Below are positions 1 through 8,683 of a stretch of 64,000 bases of DNA, one piece after another. Location: the NCBI RefSeq assembly GCF_019711655.1, contig NZ_JAIGNU010000003.1, forward strand, positions 1-64,000, in the 5' to 3' direction. Source of the stretch: Qipengyuania mesophila (GTDB lineage: Bacteria > Pseudomonadota > Alphaproteobacteria > Sphingomonadales > Sphingomonadaceae). How positions within the stretch are numbered: the stretch's first letter is position 1; every line of letters starts with the position of its first letter. The position numbers and the translations under genes are program-made. The notes under the pieces were generated by a model that worked only from the letters and a program-made list of their open reading frames with translations, searched no databases and was not told the origin of the DNA.

Positions 1-588
1 CTGGAGCGGATGGGACACGAGGTGCTCGGGGTTGATGCCGATCACGAGATCGTTCGTGATCACAAGGATCTCCTGACGCAAGTCGTTGAGGCGGACTGCA
101 CCGAAATCGAGACCTTGCGCAGACTTGGAGCGGCAGAATTTGAAACCGCGGTCGTGGCCATCGGCACCAATGTGGAAGCAAGCCTTCTTACTGTGCTTGC
201 GCTTTGCGATCTCGAGCTTCCTAATATCTGGGCAAAGGCGACCAGCGAGCGCCATGGCCGGATACTAGATCGCACAGGTGCGCACCACGTCGTCTTTCCT
301 GAGCAGAAGATGGGCGAAAGGGTGGCTCACCTCGTCAACGAACGGTTGCTCGACTTCCTTGCGTTTGACGATGAGTTCGCCATCGCGCGCCTGAAGGCGC
401 CCGAGCCAATCGTCGGCCTGCCACTCGTCACAAGTGAGTGCAGGAAAAAGTTCGACGTCACCGTCGTGGGCGTGAAGCGAGGCGGCGAGGACTTCATACA
501 CGCGGTGCCGGATACGATCATCTTTCCCGAAGACGAGCTAGTCGTCTCGGGCAGGATCGCGAACATCGAGAAGTTTTCCGCGCTATGA
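1..588 (+). CDS. TrkA/KtrA-type potassium-channel regulatory subunit (5' end outside window)
   Basis: Cytoplasmic regulatory subunit of a K+ uptake channel; family members bind NAD(H) or nucleotides and gate a TrkH/KtrB pore. The frame is open to the first base of the window (LER before the first ATG at 10), so the start and the glycine-rich dinucleotide loop lie upstream. Visible are the remainder of the TrkA-N Rossmann domain ('EVLGVDAD', 'VVAIGTN', 'NIWAKA') and a C-terminal TrkA-C domain (about residues 125-192 counted from base 10: 'ELVVSGR'). The stop overlaps the ATG of the next small gene. No KtrB/TrkH pore gene follows, so the partner must be elsewhere. Confidence 0.85.
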   Translation: MERMGHEVLGVDADHEIVRDHKDLLTQVVEADCTEIETLRRLGAAEFETAVVAIGTNVEASLLTVLALCDLELPNIWAKATSERHGRILDRTGAHHVVFPEQKMGERVAHLVNERLLDFLAFDDEFAIARLKAPEPIVGLPLVTSECRKKFDVTVVGVKRGGEDFIHAVPDTIIFPEDELVVSGRIANIEKFSAL

Positions 589-737
589 GGCGACTCCTAA
601 ATCGGGGGAAACATCCAAAACATGGCCTAGGTTGCCTCTGGGCTGTTCTGGTCGCTGTCGTCCTTTTGGGATTGCTTGGTTGGGCGATCCGAACAGCGGA
701 CCCGACCCCGCAAGATCAGGTCACGGAGCACAAGTGA
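585..737 (+). CDS. Small single-pass membrane peptide (50 aa)
   Basis: A 50-residue ORF whose ATG overlaps the stop of the KtrA-like gene (ATGA), so translation is probably coupled. It has a basic N-terminus (MRRLLNRGKHPK), one strongly hydrophobic helix at about residues 16-33 and a short polar tail. I do not recognise the family. The overlap suggests a role with the K+ channel subunit, but this is inference from position only. Confidence 0.45.
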   Translation: MRRLLNRGKHPKHGLGCLWAVLVAVVLLGLLGWAIRTADPTPQDQVTEHK

Positions 738-861
738 TGCGCTTCCGGAGTATCACAACATGAATGATGACAATTACGTCAGAGACGGTGACGGAGAAAT
801 GCAAAAGGTTTAGCTCGCCATCTTCGTTTCGACCGCTTTTCGAGACTCTTGGCCGAGAGCC

Positions 862-881
862 GACTGTCCGCAAACGGCCCC
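862..881 (-). repeat. Partial match to the pgsA-downstream intergenic sequence
   Basis: Read on the minus strand this 20-nt stretch matches 39842-39861, downstream of pgsA, with two mismatches (core GGGGCCGTTTGCGG). It lies in the gap 738-1015, in which I see no convincing gene. It is probably a member of a dispersed intergenic sequence family of this genome rather than a functional site. Confidence 0.3.
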
Positions 882-1015
882 ATTTTGTCGGTCAGCGTTG
901 AGCCCTCATTTCGGTCGCTAAGGCTTGGGTGCCGGCTGTCTTGAGGCGGACATTGTGGATGCCTTGATCCAACAGATTGCTTCGGCAGGGCACACTTGTC
1001 ATTCTGCTCTACAGG

Positions 1016-1891
1016 ATGGCCATTGATCTATTTAAATCCATTGCCCTCGGAGTGCAGCGGCATTGGCGGAACGGGCTGCGCAATGGGTTGGCTGCTGTCG
1101 GTGCTGTGTGGACAATCACCGAGGTGCTTACCGCAGCCAGTACCAGTGCGAAATCAGCGCTTGATGGACAAGGCACCGAATATCTGGTTGCCATGGCAAT
1201 CCTGTTTGTCGTCGTGTTTCTGGCATATGTCTTTGAGCCAGGGTCAGTGTCGTTCAAGGTGCCAAATACGGACACGAAGATCACGCTCAAATACTCGGAC
1301 ATTTTTGTTCAAGATGCGAACTTGCTTATCGGAGTGAACGAGTTCTTCGACGGTGAACTGGGCGCTCCCGTGTCGAAGAACACAGTCCACGGGCAGTTCA
1401 TTGTTCGGAACTTCAGCGGGAGCGCTGGGTCATTCCGCGCCGCGGTGGAACCCGCGTTGGCGGCTGCAGGTGCAGTGGCCTCGCCGACGGCTCGCACAAT
1501 TGAGCCGAGCAAGGCTTATCCAATAGGAACCACGGTTTCCGTGCCAAACGGATCTCACACCGTCTTCCTCATGGCCATGACCAACACCGACCTGAATACG
1601 TCGAAAGCGTCGAGCGACGTTCCTAGGCTGTGGACCGCCCTGAGGCAGGGACTTCAGTTCGTACATGACCGCGGAAATGGTGAGCCATTAGCCATGCCGC
1701 TGTTTGGCAATGGCCAGTCAGGCGTAAAGCTTGAGCCACAACATCTCCTGCGGTTGCTCGTTTTGGCGCTGGTGGACTTTGCCACGAACAGCAATGCCCG
1801 TCTCCCAAAGCATGTAACGATCGTCTTGCACGAAAGCTGCTTCGAGGAGCTAGATATTCGAGAAATCGCGCGCGACTGGAAGAAACCCTGA
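1016..1891 (+). CDS. thsA: Thoeris type II effector ThsA: two-TM + macro domain (DUF6430-like)
   Basis: Predicted membrane-anchored effector of an anti-phage Thoeris system. In known type II Thoeris the macro domain senses a histidine-ADP-ribose signal made by the TIR protein and the membrane part executes abortive infection. The 291-aa product has two hydrophobic segments (about 22-40 and 55-73) followed by a macro-like domain with 'LLIGVNEFFDGELG' and a downstream 'VHGQFI', features I associate with the ThsA-macro family. An in-frame TTG lies at 977, but the ATG at 1016 places the start just before the first helix. The stop overlaps the thsB ATG by one base. The DNA looks less GC-rich than the core genes, suggesting acquisition. 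Confidence 0.75.
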   Translation: MAIDLFKSIALGVQRHWRNGLRNGLAAVGAVWTITEVLTAASTSAKSALDGQGTEYLVAMAILFVVVFLAYVFEPGSVSFKVPNTDTKITLKYSDIFVQDANLLIGVNEFFDGELGAPVSKNTVHGQFIVRNFSGSAGSFRAAVEPALAAAGAVASPTARTIEPSKAYPIGTTVSVPNGSHTVFLMAMTNTDLNTSKASSDVPRLWTALRQGLQFVHDRGNGEPLAMPLFGNGQSGVKLEPQHLLRLLVLALVDFATNSNARLPKHVTIVLHESCFEELDIREIARDWKKP

Positions 1892-2442
1892 TGGCTTACC
1901 GCAACGGCACTTACATAGCATTCCACGCCGAGGGCAGCACGGACCCTACCGCGTCCGACATCAAATACTATCGCATGATGTTGGCCTGGAGAGCCAAAGA
2001 CGGCTCGGCTTTCCCATTCTACAATAGCCACGACAAGGTTTCTGCTGTTCGCGACACCAGTCAAGCGGAGACCATCAAACGCAGCCTTAGACTGCGAATG
2101 GATAATTCGAAGAACATGGTGCTGATAATCGGCGCTCGAACGAGGTTCGATACCGATTTTGTCCCCTATGAAATAGGGGACGCTGTGGACCGTTGCCACA
2201 TTCCGATTATCGCTACCTACCCAGGCCAAGGTGTCATTCGGTCGCCTAATAACCTGCGCGACCTCTGGCCAAGTGCCCTGCAAACACGGATCGACAACGG
2301 CAAGGCAAAGGTCATCCATATACCATTCAATCGGAACGCCATCGAAGATGCCATAGGGCAGTTCAACCACAGCAAGGTGCCGGCGGGAGGTGGTCTGGGT
2401 TATTACAACGATGATGCCTACAGAGAATTTGGGTTGCTCTGA
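1891..2442 (+). CDS. thsB: Thoeris ThsB-like TIR protein (MTH538 TIR-like fold)
   Basis: Predicted NAD-processing sensor of the Thoeris pair: ThsB proteins detect phage and convert NAD+ to an ADP-ribose-derived messenger for ThsA. The 183-aa product has the TIR-like order beta1 'TYIAF', the 'FYNSHDK...RDTSQAETIKRSL' region, beta 'KNMVLIIGART', and helix 'VPYEIGDAVD', where E94 is the candidate catalytic glutamate; then 'IPIIATY'. The length fits the MTH538/DUF1863 TIR-like group. The one-base overlap with thsA indicates a two-gene operon. It ends 15 bp from the convergent gene at 2458. Confidence 0.75.
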   Translation: MAYRNGTYIAFHAEGSTDPTASDIKYYRMMLAWRAKDGSAFPFYNSHDKVSAVRDTSQAETIKRSLRLRMDNSKNMVLIIGARTRFDTDFVPYEIGDAVDRCHIPIIATYPGQGVIRSPNNLRDLWPSALQTRIDNGKAKVIHIPFNRNAIEDAIGQFNHSKVPAGGGLGYYNDDAYREFGLL

Positions 2443-2457
2443 CCGCCCGATGGCCGG

Positions 2458-3084
2458 TTAGACGGGCTCTCCCGCTTCCTTCCACTCGTGCATCGCCCGA
2501 ACGAGCTCTGTTGTGGGATATTCGCGAATGTCCTCCTCGGAGGACCCTGCCGCTAACTCTCGTTCCCAGTACCACTCTTGGAAGGCGATATACTTCCCTT
2601 GTATGAGCGCCGCCCCGATTGGAACTGCTCCGGCCTCAGCAATGAGCCAAGTTCGTAAATGTCGGACAGCTTTTTCGTGGCCACCGCCATGGGCCCGTAT
2701 GTCCCAACCGGAAATGTCTGAAAGTGCCCGTTGGTAGTCGAAGCGCGTATGCTCAAAAACAAGGATTCGCTTACTCGTCAGAGGAATAGGTCCAAACCGG
2801 CGACATGCGTGATCCAATCCAAGTTCGAAGGGCATATTCATGCGCGCGTACTCGTCGACCGTCCTCGACTTGCATCTGCTCAAATCATGAATGCCATACT
2901 TGGAGCCACGAACAAGTTTAGCGATGCGATCGAGCCGCGTCGCCGCGTTGTCGGCGTTTTCTGGAGCTAAGCGGGGGTAGAAGCCGAGATAGACGATGCA
3001 AAAGGCTAAAGCCTGCAGGATCGGCGCATACTCTTCGTCAAATGGACAGTTGACGAAGACCGACCTTTCAAATGATGGAACCAA
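2458..3084 (-). CDS. 'FVNCPFD' family protein, possible TIR-like/Rossmann domain
   Basis: Family of unknown function (208 aa). The start is a TTG two bases after the DUF2188 stop, with AAGGG about 7 nt upstream, so the two are translated as a pair. Visible order: beta1 'SVFVNCPFD' (8-16), helix, 'GFYPRLA', 'RLDRIAKLV', beta 'YGIHDLSR' (63-70), 'NMPFELGLDHA' (83-93), beta 'KRILVFEH', and an Arg/Trp-rich C-terminus. The alternating Rossmann pattern and the glutamate in 'FELG' (E87) resemble TIR-like nucleotide-processing domains; this is inference. Its place beside Thoeris suggests a defence or stress function. Confidence 0.6.
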   Translation of the reverse strand: MVPSFERSVFVNCPFDEEYAPILQALAFCIVYLGFYPRLAPENADNAATRLDRIAKLVRGSKYGIHDLSRCKSRTVDEYARMNMPFELGLDHACRRFGPIPLTSKRILVFEHTRFDYQRALSDISGWDIRAHGGGHEKAVRHLRTWLIAEAGAVPIGAALIQGKYIAFQEWYWERELAAGSSEEDIREYPTTELVRAMHEWKEAGEPV

Positions 3085-3086
3085 AC

Positions 3087-3314
3087 TCAGCCCTTCGGCG
3101 GATGCGGGTCGTTGCCGTAGGAATTTCTTTCCCTAATTCGACCATCAAGGCCGTGAATATAAAGTTCCGTCTTCTGATTCTGAGCGATCCTTGTTGCGGC
3201 CTTGATCGCCTCGGCTTGGGTGTTGTGCACGCTGCTCGCTCTGGAAGAACCAGCCTTCTTCACCGCCCAACCACCAGATGAACTCCGAACTACGTGCTGA
3301 CCTTGCTTCGCCAT
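3087..3314 (-). CDS. DUF2188 domain small protein
   Basis: A 75-aa protein with the DUF2188 pattern: 'GQHVVRSSSGGWAVKKAG', 'SVHNTQAEAIKAA', and the end 'IHGLDGRIRERNSYGNDP'. The family is widespread and its function is not known. The start at 3314 is chosen because GGAGG sits 8 nt upstream; longer in-frame starts (3320, 3329) lie too close to it or upstream. It is the first gene of a two-gene minus-strand operon with the FVNCPFD protein. Confidence 0.7.
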   Translation of the reverse strand: MAKQGQHVVRSSSGGWAVKKAGSSRASSVHNTQAEAIKAATRIAQNQKTELYIHGLDGRIRERNSYGNDPHPPKG

Positions 3315-3693
3315 CGCCATTACCTCCACGACGGATATAACAGTCCTGCTAACTTGGCGCTAGGTGCTCCAAGCGGTCTTTATGGCGACGATGTCCGCAA
3401 GATCGCCTGAAAACTTTGACAGCCGACAGTCCGCTGTCGACCCCAAGGCAGCCATTCGGCACACTCATTCAAACCCGCCATCGGTTCAAGATCACGCCCC
3501 GAATTTGTGCAGTTAACTTCACTTCCCAGCCGAGCTGTGCCTGCTACATTTTGCTACACAACCCCGCTACACAATGGCTTGGAAACTTGCAGAAAACCGC
3601 CATTTTTCAACGAATGTCGTGGACTGGTTCTTCTCCAGCCCTGTCCACCACCGCCTTCCCATGCTTCGACAGTCGAACGCCGCCGCGTGTTGG
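3315..3693 (-). other. Intergenic stretch with GCTACA repeats, possible island edge
   Basis: No gene is supported here. It must hold the promoter of the DUF2188 operon. GCTACA occurs three times in the same orientation at 3543-3548, 3553-3558 and 3566-3571. The stretch separates the atypical defence genes from core fnrL, so it may be an attachment-site or recombination scar, but no integrase gene or second repeat copy is in the window. Confidence 0.35.
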
Positions 3694-4440
3694 CTATCCC
3701 GCGCGAACCTCGAGATCGGCCGGATCGCGCAACATTACCTCGCGCCGTGAGGGGAGTTCGATCGCGCCTTCGTTGCGCAGGCGTGTCAGCTGCCGGCTTA
3801 CGGTTTCGATCGTGAGGCCGAGGACGTCGGCGATTTGCTGCCGCGACAGCGGAAGCGCGAAACGCACCGGTCCGTCGATAGCGCGCACTCCGAGCCGTTC
3901 GGCCATTTCGAGCAGGAAGCTGGCGACCTTCTGCTCGGCATTCATGCGTCCCAGCAGCACCATCCAGCGGCGCGTCCGGTCGAGCTCGGCCAACGTCCGT
4001 TCGAGCAGCTTGTGTTCGAGCCGCGGATGTTCGCGGGCGAAGCGGTCGAAATCCGTGCGCTCGAAGACGCAGATATGCGCTTCGGTCAGCGCCTCGACGC
4101 CATAGGGCGAGGTCTCGCCGAAGGGGCGGCCGAGGAAATCCGAGGGATAGACCAGGCCGAGGATTTGTTCCTTGCCGTCGGCCGAATGCGAGGACAGCTT
4201 GAGCACGCCCTCGATAACATTCGCGACCAGCACCGCCTCGTCGCCTTCCCACATCACCTGCTCGCCCGCGGCAAGCGTGCGGCGGCGTCCGATGCCGTTG
4301 AGCAGGCCGATCTCCGCATCGTTCAGATCGGCGCAGATGGCTCGATTGCGGATCGCACAGGTGCTGCAAGTGGTCGTCAGTCGGGAAATCGGCATGTCCG
4401 GCATGACCATCGCAGTATCGGTTGGGCACCGAGATGCCAA
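3694..4440 (-). CDS. fnrL: FnrL-type Crp/Fnr oxygen-responsive regulator
   Basis: Transcription factor that in this family carries an oxygen-labile [4Fe-4S] cluster and switches genes on at low oxygen. The 248-aa product has the N-terminal cysteines C25, C28 and C36 (C-x2-C-x7-C) and a fourth at C124 in 'AHICVFER', a cyclic-nucleotide-type beta roll, a dimer helix, and a helix-turn-helix 'RQQIADVLGLTIETVSRQL' with the E-x2-SR pattern expected to read TTGAT-N4-ATCAA. Downstream in-frame ATGs (for example just before PDMPISR) are possible starts. Divergent from the FabH-like gene. Confidence 0.88.
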   Translation of the reverse strand: MASRCPTDTAMVMPDMPISRLTTTCSTCAIRNRAICADLNDAEIGLLNGIGRRRTLAAGEQVMWEGDEAVLVANVIEGVLKLSSHSADGKEQILGLVYPSDFLGRPFGETSPYGVEALTEAHICVFERTDFDRFAREHPRLEHKLLERTLAELDRTRRWMVLLGRMNAEQKVASFLLEMAERLGVRAIDGPVRFALPLSRQQIADVLGLTIETVSRQLTRLRNEGAIELPSRREVMLRDPADLEVRAG

Positions 4441-4502
4441 GTCCGCGCTGCCCTGCAGGCGAGGTGCTTGCGGGAAATCTGGTCGCGGCCTAACCAGCCG
4501 GG

Positions 4503-5645
4503 ATGAGTCACGACATGAAACCGACCGGGCGCCCCGTCATTTCCTCCACCGGGCTGTTCACGCCGCCCGAGACCATCACCAACGAGGAGCTGGTCGAGAG
4601 CTTCAACGCCTATGTCGAGCGCTTCAATGCGGCGAATGCCGATGGAATCGCGGCGGGCACGATCGAGCCGCTGCAGCCGAGCTCGGTCGAATTCATCGAG
4701 AAGGCGAGCGGGATCAAGGCGCGCCACGTGATGGCCAAAGGGCCGATTCTCGACCCCGAGATCATGGCTCCGCGCTGGCCCGAGCGCTCGAACGAGGAGC
4801 TTTCGGTGCTCGCCGAGATCGGTGTGAAGGCCGCGCGCGATGCGCTCGAGCGGGCAGGGCGCGATGTCGCCGATGTCGATGCGGTGCTGTGCGCGGCGTC
4901 GAACATGGAGCGGCCCTATCCGGCGATGGCGGTCGAGATTCAGCAGGAGCTGGGCATCGACGGCTTCGGCTTTGACATGAACGTCGCCTGTTCCTCCGCC
5001 ACTTTCGGGATCCAGACCGCGGCCGACTACATTCGAGCCGGCAACGCGCGGAGCGTGCTGGTGGTCAGCCCCGAAATCACCAGCGGCCATCTGAACTGGC
5101 GCGACCGCGACAGCCATTTCATCTTCGGCGACGTCGCGACGGCGGTTCTGGTCGAGGACGCAGCGCTGGCCCCGGCGGAGCACTGGGAGATCCTCGGTAC
5201 GCGGCTCAAGACGGTCTTCTCGAACAATATCCGCAACAACTTCGGCTTTCTCAACCGTGCCTCGCCCGAAGGCGAGGGCAGGGCGGACAAGCTCTTCGTC
5301 CAGGAAGGGCGCAAGGTCTTCAAGGAGGTTGTCCCGATGGTCGCGGAGTTGATCGTCACCGAGGCCGAACGGCTGGGGCTCGAGCCGCAGGCGCTGCGGC
5401 GGCTGTGGCTGCACCAGGCCAATGCGGGGATGAACCGGCTGATCGCGCAGCGCGTGCTCGGCCACGAGGCCGATGCCGACGAGAGCCCGACGGTGCTCGA
5501 TACCTACGCCAATACTTCGAGCGCGGGCTCGATCATCGCCTTCCACAAACATAGCGAGGACCTGGCCGAGGGCGATACGGGGCTCATCTGCAGCTTCGGC
5601 GCTGGCTATTCGGTCGGCGCGGTGTTCGTGCGCAAGGTGGCATAA
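4503..5645 (+). CDS. Beta-ketoacyl-ACP synthase III (FabH-like)
   Basis: Thiolase-fold condensing enzyme expected to join an acyl-CoA starter with malonyl-ACP. The 380-aa product carries the Cys-His-Asn triad: C163 in 'NVACSSATFG', His in 'LWLHQANAGMN' and Asn in 'TYANTSSAGS'; the C-terminal 'CSFGAGYSVGAVF' is typical. It is longer than E. coli FabH (about 317 aa), with an insertion near residues 35-65, so it may be a second KASIII with another substrate rather than the housekeeping enzyme. Confidence 0.85.
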   Translation: MSHDMKPTGRPVISSTGLFTPPETITNEELVESFNAYVERFNAANADGIAAGTIEPLQPSSVEFIEKASGIKARHVMAKGPILDPEIMAPRWPERSNEELSVLAEIGVKAARDALERAGRDVADVDAVLCAASNMERPYPAMAVEIQQELGIDGFGFDMNVACSSATFGIQTAADYIRAGNARSVLVVSPEITSGHLNWRDRDSHFIFGDVATAVLVEDAALAPAEHWEILGTRLKTVFSNNIRNNFGFLNRASPEGEGRADKLFVQEGRKVFKEVVPMVAELIVTEAERLGLEPQALRRLWLHQANAGMNRLIAQRVLGHEADADESPTVLDTYANTSSAGSIIAFHKHSEDLAEGDTGLICSFGAGYSVGAVFVRKVA

Positions 5646-5675
5646 CCGCTTGTGACGCTTGGCCGCAGCGCCTAG

Positions 5676-6437
5676 GTGGCCCCGATGGCAGGTGATCTTC
5701 TCGACAATCGCGGCCGCGGCGACGTCCGCTGGTCATGGCCCCCGATCCATCCCGAAGGCCGCAAGTTCGGCGTTATCGCGGTGGGTGTCAGCCTCGTGTT
5801 CCTGCTCGGCCTCGACTGGGAAATCGTCGGCTGGCCACTGCTGCTGCTGTCGCTCGGCGTGTTCGCCTTTTTCCGCGATCCCGAGCGCGTGGTGCCCCAG
5901 GACGAACGGATGATCGTGGCCCCCGCCGACGGGCTGGTCTCGCTTATCGCCGAGGTCGAGCCGCCGGCAGAGATGATCGTCGACGACGGCTCGGAACATG
6001 CGGGCCTGACCGCGGGCAAGGTGACGCGGATCTCGATCTTCATGTCGGTCTTCGACGTGCACATCAACCGCGCGCCGATCGCGGGCACGGTCCGCCGCGT
6101 GGTCTATATCCCGGGCAGCTTCGTCGATGCCGGGCTCGACAAGGCGAGCGAGGAAAACGAGCGCCAGCATATCCTGATCGAACGCACCGACGGACTGAAG
6201 ATCGGCTTCACCCAGATCGCCGGCCTCGTGGCGCGGCGGATCGTGCCCTTCGTCAAGCCGGGCGACACCGTCGGCGTCGGCCAACGCGTCGGCCTGATCC
6301 GCTTCGGCAGCCGCGTTGACGTCTACCTGCCCGCCGGGACCGACTCGAAAGTATTGCTCGGCCAGAAGGTCATCGCTGGCGAAACCGTGCTGGCCGAAAT
6401 CGGCACACAGAAGCTGATCGAGGGCGTCGCGCAGTGA
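5676..6437 (+). CDS. psd: Phosphatidylserine decarboxylase proenzyme
   Basis: Inner-membrane enzyme converting phosphatidylserine to phosphatidylethanolamine. The 253-aa precursor self-cleaves; the site is visible as '[11 protein letters not shown]', where S212 becomes the pyruvoyl group. Two hydrophobic stretches near residues 30-65 form the membrane anchor. The start is GTG 5676 or ATG 5685; no clear ribosome site decides. Its 3' end overlaps pssA by 4 nt, and the two enzymes act in sequence. Confidence 0.93.
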   Translation: MAPMAGDLLDNRGRGDVRWSWPPIHPEGRKFGVIAVGVSLVFLLGLDWEIVGWPLLLLSLGVFAFFRDPERVVPQDERMIVAPADGLVSLIAEVEPPAEMIVDDGSEHAGLTAGKVTRISIFMSVFDVHINRAPIAGTVRRVVYIPGSFVDAGLDKASEENERQHILIERTDGLKIGFTQIAGLVARRIVPFVKPGDTVGVGQRVGLIRFGSRVDVYLPAGTDSKVLLGQKVIAGETVLAEIGTQKLIEGVAQ

Positions 6438-7246
6438 GCCTGCCGCCCAACGAGCACGATACGGGCTTGCGGGTCGGTCCCAAGGCGACCGAGGACGAAC
6501 CGCCGGCCGTCGTGCGGGCAAGGGCGCTGACGTTGCGGGCGATGATCCCCAATGCGGTGACCGCCGCGGCGCTGTGCTCGGGACTGACGGGCATCCGCTT
6601 TGCGGTCGACGGGAAGTGGGAATTCGCTGCGGTCGCGGTGATCGTCGCGGGCATTCTCGACGGAATGGATGGCCGCATTGCGCGGGCCTTGAAGGCCCAG
6701 TCGCGTTTCGGTGCTGAACTCGACAGTCTCGCCGATTCGCTCAGCTTCGGGACCGCGCCGGCGATCATTCTCTATCTCTGGTCGCTCTCGGCCGAACCGC
6801 GCTGGGGCTGGTTTGCGGCGCTGGCGCTCGCGATCTGCTGCGCGCTGCGCCTCGCGCGGTTCAACGCGCAGATCGATGTCGAGCATCAGCCGCACAAATC
6901 GCTCGGCTTCCTGACCGGCGTTCCCGCTCCGATGGGGGCGGGACTGGCCTTCATGCCCTTCTACCTGTGGGCCGCGACCGATCTCGAGATTTTCCGCGAG
7001 CCGCTGCTGGTCGCGCCATGGCTGGTTGTCACCGCGCTGCTGATGATATCGAGCATGGCGACGCCGAGCTGGACATCGCTTCGTCCGCGCCGGGGTATTC
7101 GGCTGTGGGTGCTGGCCTTCGTCGGGCTGTTGTTCGCCGCGCTGCTGCAGGAACCATGGTGGACGCTGAGCGCGATCGGGATCGGCTATCTGCTGCTGCT
7201 GCCCTATACGCTGATCCGCTATGCGCGCGTCAGGCGGCGCGGCTGA
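6434..7246 (+). CDS. pssA: CDP-diacylglycerol-serine O-phosphatidyltransferase
   Basis: Makes phosphatidylserine from CDP-diacylglycerol and serine, the substrate for psd next door. The CDP-alcohol phosphotransferase signature D-x2-DG-x2-AR-x8-G-x3-D-x3-D is visible in '[12 protein letters not shown]' followed by '[10 protein letters not shown]'. It is a multi-pass membrane protein of 270 aa with a GTG start overlapping psd. The 3' end overlaps the convergent small membrane protein gene by 17 bp. Confidence 0.93.
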   Translation: MSLPPNEHDTGLRVGPKATEDEPPAVVRARALTLRAMIPNAVTAAALCSGLTGIRFAVDGKWEFAAVAVIVAGILDGMDGRIARALKAQSRFGAELDSLADSLSFGTAPAIILYLWSLSAEPRWGWFAALALAICCALRLARFNAQIDVEHQPHKSLGFLTGVPAPMGAGLAFMPFYLWAATDLEIFREPLLVAPWLVVTALLMISSMATPSWTSLRPRRGIRLWVLAFVGLLFAALLQEPWWTLSAIGIGYLLLLPYTLIRYARVRRRG

Positions 7247-7469
7247 CCTTCACGTCGACGGTGCCGATCGCGCCGCACCGGCCGAAGGCCGAGTGCTTTT
7301 CGAGGCTGATTGCCGGGCGCAGGGCCGGAAGGAGCTGCACCGTCTCACCCTTGAGTTCGCGCCGCAGCGCACCGAAGGCGGACCACCAGCGCAGTCCGCT
7401 ATCGGCGAGCACCCCCGCGACCGCCACGGCAGTGACGACGAGGAGGGCGGTAAGGAACAATGCGAACAT
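7230..7469 (-). CDS. Small membrane protein (79 aa) with an SOS-type promoter
   Basis: Unknown function. The frame is open far upstream, but ATG 7469 is chosen because GGAGA lies 8 nt before it. The first 25 residues form one transmembrane helix (MFALFLTALLVV...), followed by 'GLRWWSAFGALRRELKGE' and a cytoplasmic or periplasmic tail of about 40 residues. A LexA-like box and -35 element lie 100-130 bp upstream on the same strand (7569-7597). Small LexA-controlled membrane proteins such as Caulobacter SidA block cell division, so a damage checkpoint role is a testable guess. Confidence 0.6.
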   Translation of the reverse strand: MFALFLTALLVVTAVAVAGVLADSGLRWWSAFGALRRELKGETVQLLPALRPAISLEKHSAFGRCGAIGTVDVKVSRAA

Positions 7470-7568
7470 TTGCGAAATCTCCTTCCCGACTGCCGACAAG
7501 CCTGTTGACAGGCCGGGGATAATAGGTGGACAACTCTTCCTGACCGCCTTTGTGCCGGCGATGAGAAC

Positions 7569-7597
7569 AATGTTCTCTATTTGTTCCAGACTGTCAA
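7569..7597 (-). promoter_or_regulatory. Predicted LexA-repressed promoter (GTTC-N7-GTTC)
   Basis: On the plus strand GTTC at 7572-7575 and 7583-7586 are spaced by exactly 7 nt, the alphaproteobacterial SOS box. On the minus strand TTGACA (7597-7592) stands 17 nt from AACATT (7574-7569), so the box covers the spacer and -10 of a promoter pointing at the 79-aa membrane gene. A perfect inverted repeat GAGAAC-AAT-GTTCTC (7563-7577) overlaps it. The rest of the gap 7470-7813 shows nothing else certain; the rpsB promoter should lie in its right half. Confidence 0.55.
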
Positions 7598-7819
7598 GCG
7601 CTTTTCGCGCCCGGATTCCCCTTTTTTGCGGCGAATTGAGTCTGGATTTCCCCGCCCGACATGGGTAAAGGCGCGCGGTCCGCACAGGATTCGGTCGATT
7701 TCCGGCCGTGCCGAAGCGGGCAAATCCACATGGAAAGCGCACATACCGGTGCCCGCCGCGGGATCTTACCGCACCAGGGTTCCAGCTTTCCAGAGGCATA
7801 ACCGGAAAGGAATATGATT

Positions 7820-8572
<753 letters not shown>

Positions 8573-8588
8573 GGCCCGGTTCGTGATC

Positions 8589-8603
8589 GGGCGCAATGCG
8601 CCC
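8589..8603 (+). terminator. Hairpin in the rpsB-tsf gap
   Basis: GGGCGC-AAT-GCGCCC forms a perfect 6-bp stem with a 3-nt loop 16 nt after rpsB. No T-run follows, so it is more likely an attenuator or an RNA-stability hairpin than a full terminator. Confidence 0.35.
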
Positions 8604-8683
8604 GTCACACAAGCGATCTACGCGCCGGGCCGCCTACCAGGGCAGGCCCGGTGCCCGCACACTACCAGATGAAGGAATTGATC

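Noticed and set aside
5733..6521. Minus-strand frame opposite psd
   Set aside because: It is an antisense shadow; Psd motifs, including the FGS cleavage site, are intact on the plus strand.
7505..7523. TTGACA followed by GATAAT as a plus-strand promoter for rpsB
   Set aside because: The spacing is only 7 nt, far from 16-18, so it cannot work as a sigma-70 pair.
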